Shown in pieces: positions 62,334-64,000 of a stretch of 64,000 bases of DNA. A model generated the notes under the pieces. The model had not been told where the DNA came from, did not search any database, and worked only from the letters and a program-made list of their open reading frames with translations. Source of the stretch: Glaciecola sp034112105 (GTDB taxonomy: Bacteria > Pseudomonadota > Gammaproteobacteria > Enterobacterales > Alteromonadaceae). Positions within the stretch are counted from its first letter, which is position 1. Each line of letters begins with the position of its first letter. The position numbers and the translations under genes are program-made. The DNA lies in contig JAWUVZ010000125.1 in NCBI GenBank assembly GCA_034112105.1, positions 15,364 to 79,363 of the forward strand. The letters run 5' to 3'.

Positions 62334-63161
62334 ATGCATCAAGATATCAATAAATTATTCCAAGGACTTTGGAATGACTATATTAAAATCACACCGTCTG
62401 CGAGCAAGATACATCAATTGCTAGAAGCCAAAACTGGCCTGCCTGATATCATTAATGATCATATTGCTTTGCGCACTTTCAACCTTGAAAGTGTGAATTT
62501 GAATAAGCTGGCAGCGCACTTTCTTGCGCTCGGTTACGAACGAAAAGGCGATTACGACTTTGCGACGAAAAAGCTAAGTGCACAGCACTTTGAACATCCA
62601 GATGCTAAGCAACCGAAAGTATTTATTAGTGAGTTGAGAGTAGACGAACTCAGTGAAGCAGCACAGGAAATTATTAACAAAATGGTTTCCTGTGTTATTC
62701 CTGAGGCCGTTGAAGCCGACAATTTTCTGTATTCAGGAACACATTGGGCTGTTTCACATGACGACTATAAAACGCTATTGGCCGAATCTGAATATGCAGC
62801 CTGGATGGCTGCTTGGGGCTATCGTGCCAATCACTTCACTGTCAGTGTTAATCACTTCGCTGTTAGTGTTAATCACTTAACTAAAATTGATAACTTAACT
62901 GAAGTGAATAGCATTTTAAAACAAGCTGGATTTAAGCTGAATACATCTGGTGGCGAGATAAAGGGCGGAGAAGATGTTTGGCTAGCGCAGTCTTCAACTC
63001 TGGCTGATTCTTCAGAGGTTGTTTTTGCTGATTCTACAGTGTCTATTCCTAGCTGTTTTTATGAATTTGCTCAGCGTTATAGAATGGTAAATGGCGAATA
63101 TTATCAAGGCTTTGTTGCCGCTTCAGCTGACAAGATTTTTGAAAGTACGAATGCGCAATAA
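62334..63161 (+). CDS. DUF1338 / 2-oxoadipate dioxygenase-like protein
   Basis: The 275-residue protein resembles the short DUF1338 proteins of the vicinal-oxygen-chelate type related to HglS, an iron-dependent 2-oxoadipate dioxygenase/decarboxylase. INDHIALRTFNLES (about 40-53, a likely metal His) and YRANHFTVSVNH (about 163-174) are the family landmarks, followed by FKLNTSGGEIKG. HglS is longer (about 460 residues). A 21-bp in-frame duplication adds the repeat NHFAVSV after NHFTVSV. It lies 8 bases after astD, probably in the same operon. Substrate not proven. Confidence 0.8.
   Translation: MHQDINKLFQGLWNDYIKITPSASKIHQLLEAKTGLPDIINDHIALRTFNLESVNLNKLAAHFLALGYERKGDYDFATKKLSAQHFEHPDAKQPKVFISELRVDELSEAAQEIINKMVSCVIPEAVEADNFLYSGTHWAVSHDDYKTLLAESEYAAWMAAWGYRANHFTVSVNHFAVSVNHLTKIDNLTEVNSILKQAGFKLNTSGGEIKGGEDVWLAQSSTLADSSEVVFADSTVSIPSCFYEFAQRYRMVNGEYYQGFVAASADKIFESTNAQ
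62829..62870 (+). repeat. 21-bp tandem duplication within the DUF1338 gene
   Basis: Units 62829-62849 and 62850-62870 differ at two positions and encode NHFTVSV and NHFAVSV. The next bases repeat AATCACTT before diverging (NHLTKID). The frame is preserved. Confidence 0.95.
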
Positions 63162-63171
63162 CTAGCACTAA

Positions 63172-63221
63172 CCAGACTCATTTACGTAAAAACGAGTCTG
63201 GCTTTGCGATTTTAATCGCAA
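63172..63221. terminator. Two adjacent hairpins between convergent genes
   Basis: CCAGACTC/GAGTCTGG (63172-63179 with 63194-63201) and TTGCGATT/AATCGCAA (63204-63211 with 63214-63221) stand side by side, the second followed by TCTTTTC. Likely a bidirectional terminator for the ast-DUF1338 unit and the zinc protease gene. Confidence 0.65.
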
Positions 63222-63246
63222 TCTTTTCTATCTATTTGATAATGAT

Positions 63247-63678
63247 TTATGTCTTATTTAGCAAATACTCAAGCTCAGGGTCAACAATAAACCTACCAGC
63301 CATAGCTTCGCGTCCAAATAACATCAAGTAGGTCATTTCAGAGCGATCAGTTAAGGTTAACTGAATTTGCCAACGCTGATCTGCCATTATGATATCTGTT
63401 TCAATAACGTAACGCCGCTGACTTGTCGCTGTAGAACTTTTTACATTGCGTTGACCTGCTATTTTCGCCTCACAGCGAATTAATTTTTTTACATCGTGAA
63501 AATCAGGATGAATATCAAATTTTATCCATGTATCGTCGCCAATATCAATTTCTTCAATATTATCAACATGCAAAGATGACGTTGCTGCACCTGTATCAAC
63601 TCGAACATGCAACCCTTTGATACCTAATTCAGGTAGATCACATAACTCTAAATTACCAACAGTTAATTTTTCATTCAT
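63247..63678 (-). CDS. Retropepsin-like ATP-dependent zinc protease family protein (RimB-like)
   Basis: The 143 residues match the family annotated as ATP-dependent zinc protease, in fact a retropepsin-like fold: VRVDTGAATSSLHVDNIE (D-T-G near 28-30) is the active-site motif, and LMLFGREAMAGRFIVDP is the second conserved block. In many gammaproteobacteria such genes adjoin rimK and a succinylglutamate desuccinylase-family gene, matching the partial gene upstream here. Real activity is uncertain. Confidence 0.82.
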   Translation of the reverse strand: MNEKLTVGNLELCDLPELGIKGLHVRVDTGAATSSLHVDNIEEIDIGDDTWIKFDIHPDFHDVKKLIRCEAKIAGQRNVKSSTATSQRRYVIETDIIMADQRWQIQLTLTDRSEMTYLMLFGREAMAGRFIVDPELEYLLNKT

Positions 63679-63722
63679 TTTGGGCTTCTCAATGGTAAAA
63701 ATTAGACGCTCATACCCTTGCC

Positions 63723-64000
63723 TTAATCAATTACAATTAAGTTATCTTGCAACATCTCGACGTGCTCTGCTACTTCGTCAGGTTTTTTAAAGTAAGCAAT
63801 GTGGTATATGGCTTCACCCTCCTGTGCCAATGGTATATTTTGTTTACCAATAACAACACCCGTGCTTGGAGAATCAATTGTACCTAATAGCTCACCGAAT
63901 GGGTTGGAAATAATAGCAAGTACATCCCCTTTAACGACATGATCACCCAGTTGTGCCTTGTGCATCACAAAACCACTTTCGTTAGCCCTAACCCAACCGC
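63723..64000 (-). CDS. Succinylglutamate desuccinylase/aspartoacylase family protein, C-terminal part
   Basis: The frame runs off the right edge, so only about 91 C-terminal residues are seen, starting GWVRANESGFVMHKAQLGDH. The beta-rich end (GDVLAIISNPFGELLGTIDSPSTGVVIG) is typical of the non-AstE members of this zinc carboxypeptidase-like family. The catalytic zinc motif would be upstream. It lies 44 bases before the RimB-like gene, so likely cotranscribed with it. Confidence 0.75.
   Translation of the reverse strand, partial: GWVRANESGFVMHKAQLGDHVVKGDVLAIISNPFGELLGTIDSPSTGVVIGKQNIPLAQEGEAIYHIAYFKKPDEVAEHVEMLQDNLIVID

Noticed and set aside
63723..64000. AstE completing the AST cluster
   Set aside because: On the opposite strand, separated by a terminator and paired with a RimB-like gene; the visible C-terminal domain fits the wider desuccinylase/aspartoacylase family rather than specifically AstE.

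Overview
The window is a gene-dense, moderately AT-rich stretch of bacterial chromosome. It carries about 56 protein genes on both strands, no rRNA or tRNA that I can see, and no insertion sequence, prophage or CRISPR array. Gene order and protein content point to a marine gammaproteobacterium of the order Alteromonadales (Glaciecola, Paraglaciecola or Alteromonas-like). The markers are pcnB-folK-panB-panC, tatABCD near hemB, yibN-grxC-secB-gpsA, mrcA divergent from pilMNOPQ-aroK-aroB-damX-dam-rpe-trpS, and pabA upstream of an arginine succinyltransferase cluster. The assignment is by synteny and protein character, not by database search.

Layout. 1-2.8 kb: end of pcnB, then folK, panB and panC (folate and pantothenate). 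2.8-9.9 kb, minus strand: tatA-tatB-tatC-tatD, two paralogous membrane diguanylate cyclases, then hemB, apparently one operon ending at a shared terminator with panC. 10-17.3 kb: an unknown envelope protein, a GST-like protein, erpA, a DUF6776-like membrane protein, an unusual ClC protein, hemJ, a UPF0149 protein and an Nramp relative lacking the usual metal ligands. 17.3-23.2 kb: envC and gpmI (minus), then yibN-grxC and secB-gpsA-trmL (plus). 23.3-28.2 kb: an unknown exported protein, a cpxR-cpxA-pldB operon and a divergent Spy/CpxP-like gene with a duplicated LTxxQ region.

28.4-35.6 kb: argC-argB-argF-argG-argH-argA preceded by tandem ARG boxes, with a near-consensus internal promoter before argG. 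35.6-38.1 kb: a perfect hairpin, an octanucleotide repeat array, a small DUF3718 protein and maeA. 38.3-50.1 kb: mrcA, the type IV pilus assembly genes pilMNOPQ, aroK, aroB, damX and dam. 50.3-54.2 kb: a GGDEF-EAL protein, two small membrane proteins and a TorF-like exported protein. 54.6-64 kb: rpe, trpS, pabA, an HDOD protein, astC-astA-astD with a DUF1338 gene, and two minus-strand genes (retropepsin-like zinc protease family; partial succinylglutamate desuccinylase family) running off the end.

Functional themes: arginine synthesis and breakdown both lie here, each with candidate ArgR sites. Cyclic-di-GMP enzymes occur three times, one pair embedded in the Tat/heme operon. Envelope stress (CpxRA), peptidoglycan synthesis (PBP1a, EnvC, DamX) and type IV pili form the envelope theme. 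Most of the window is ordinary core genome. I did not find a clearly new multi-gene system. The best leads are the Nramp-like transporter without metal ligands, the diguanylate cyclase pair coupled to tatD, the doubled CpxP-like protein, the ClC protein with channel-like substitutions, and a 21-bp in-frame duplication at a possible metal-ligand segment of the DUF1338 enzyme.
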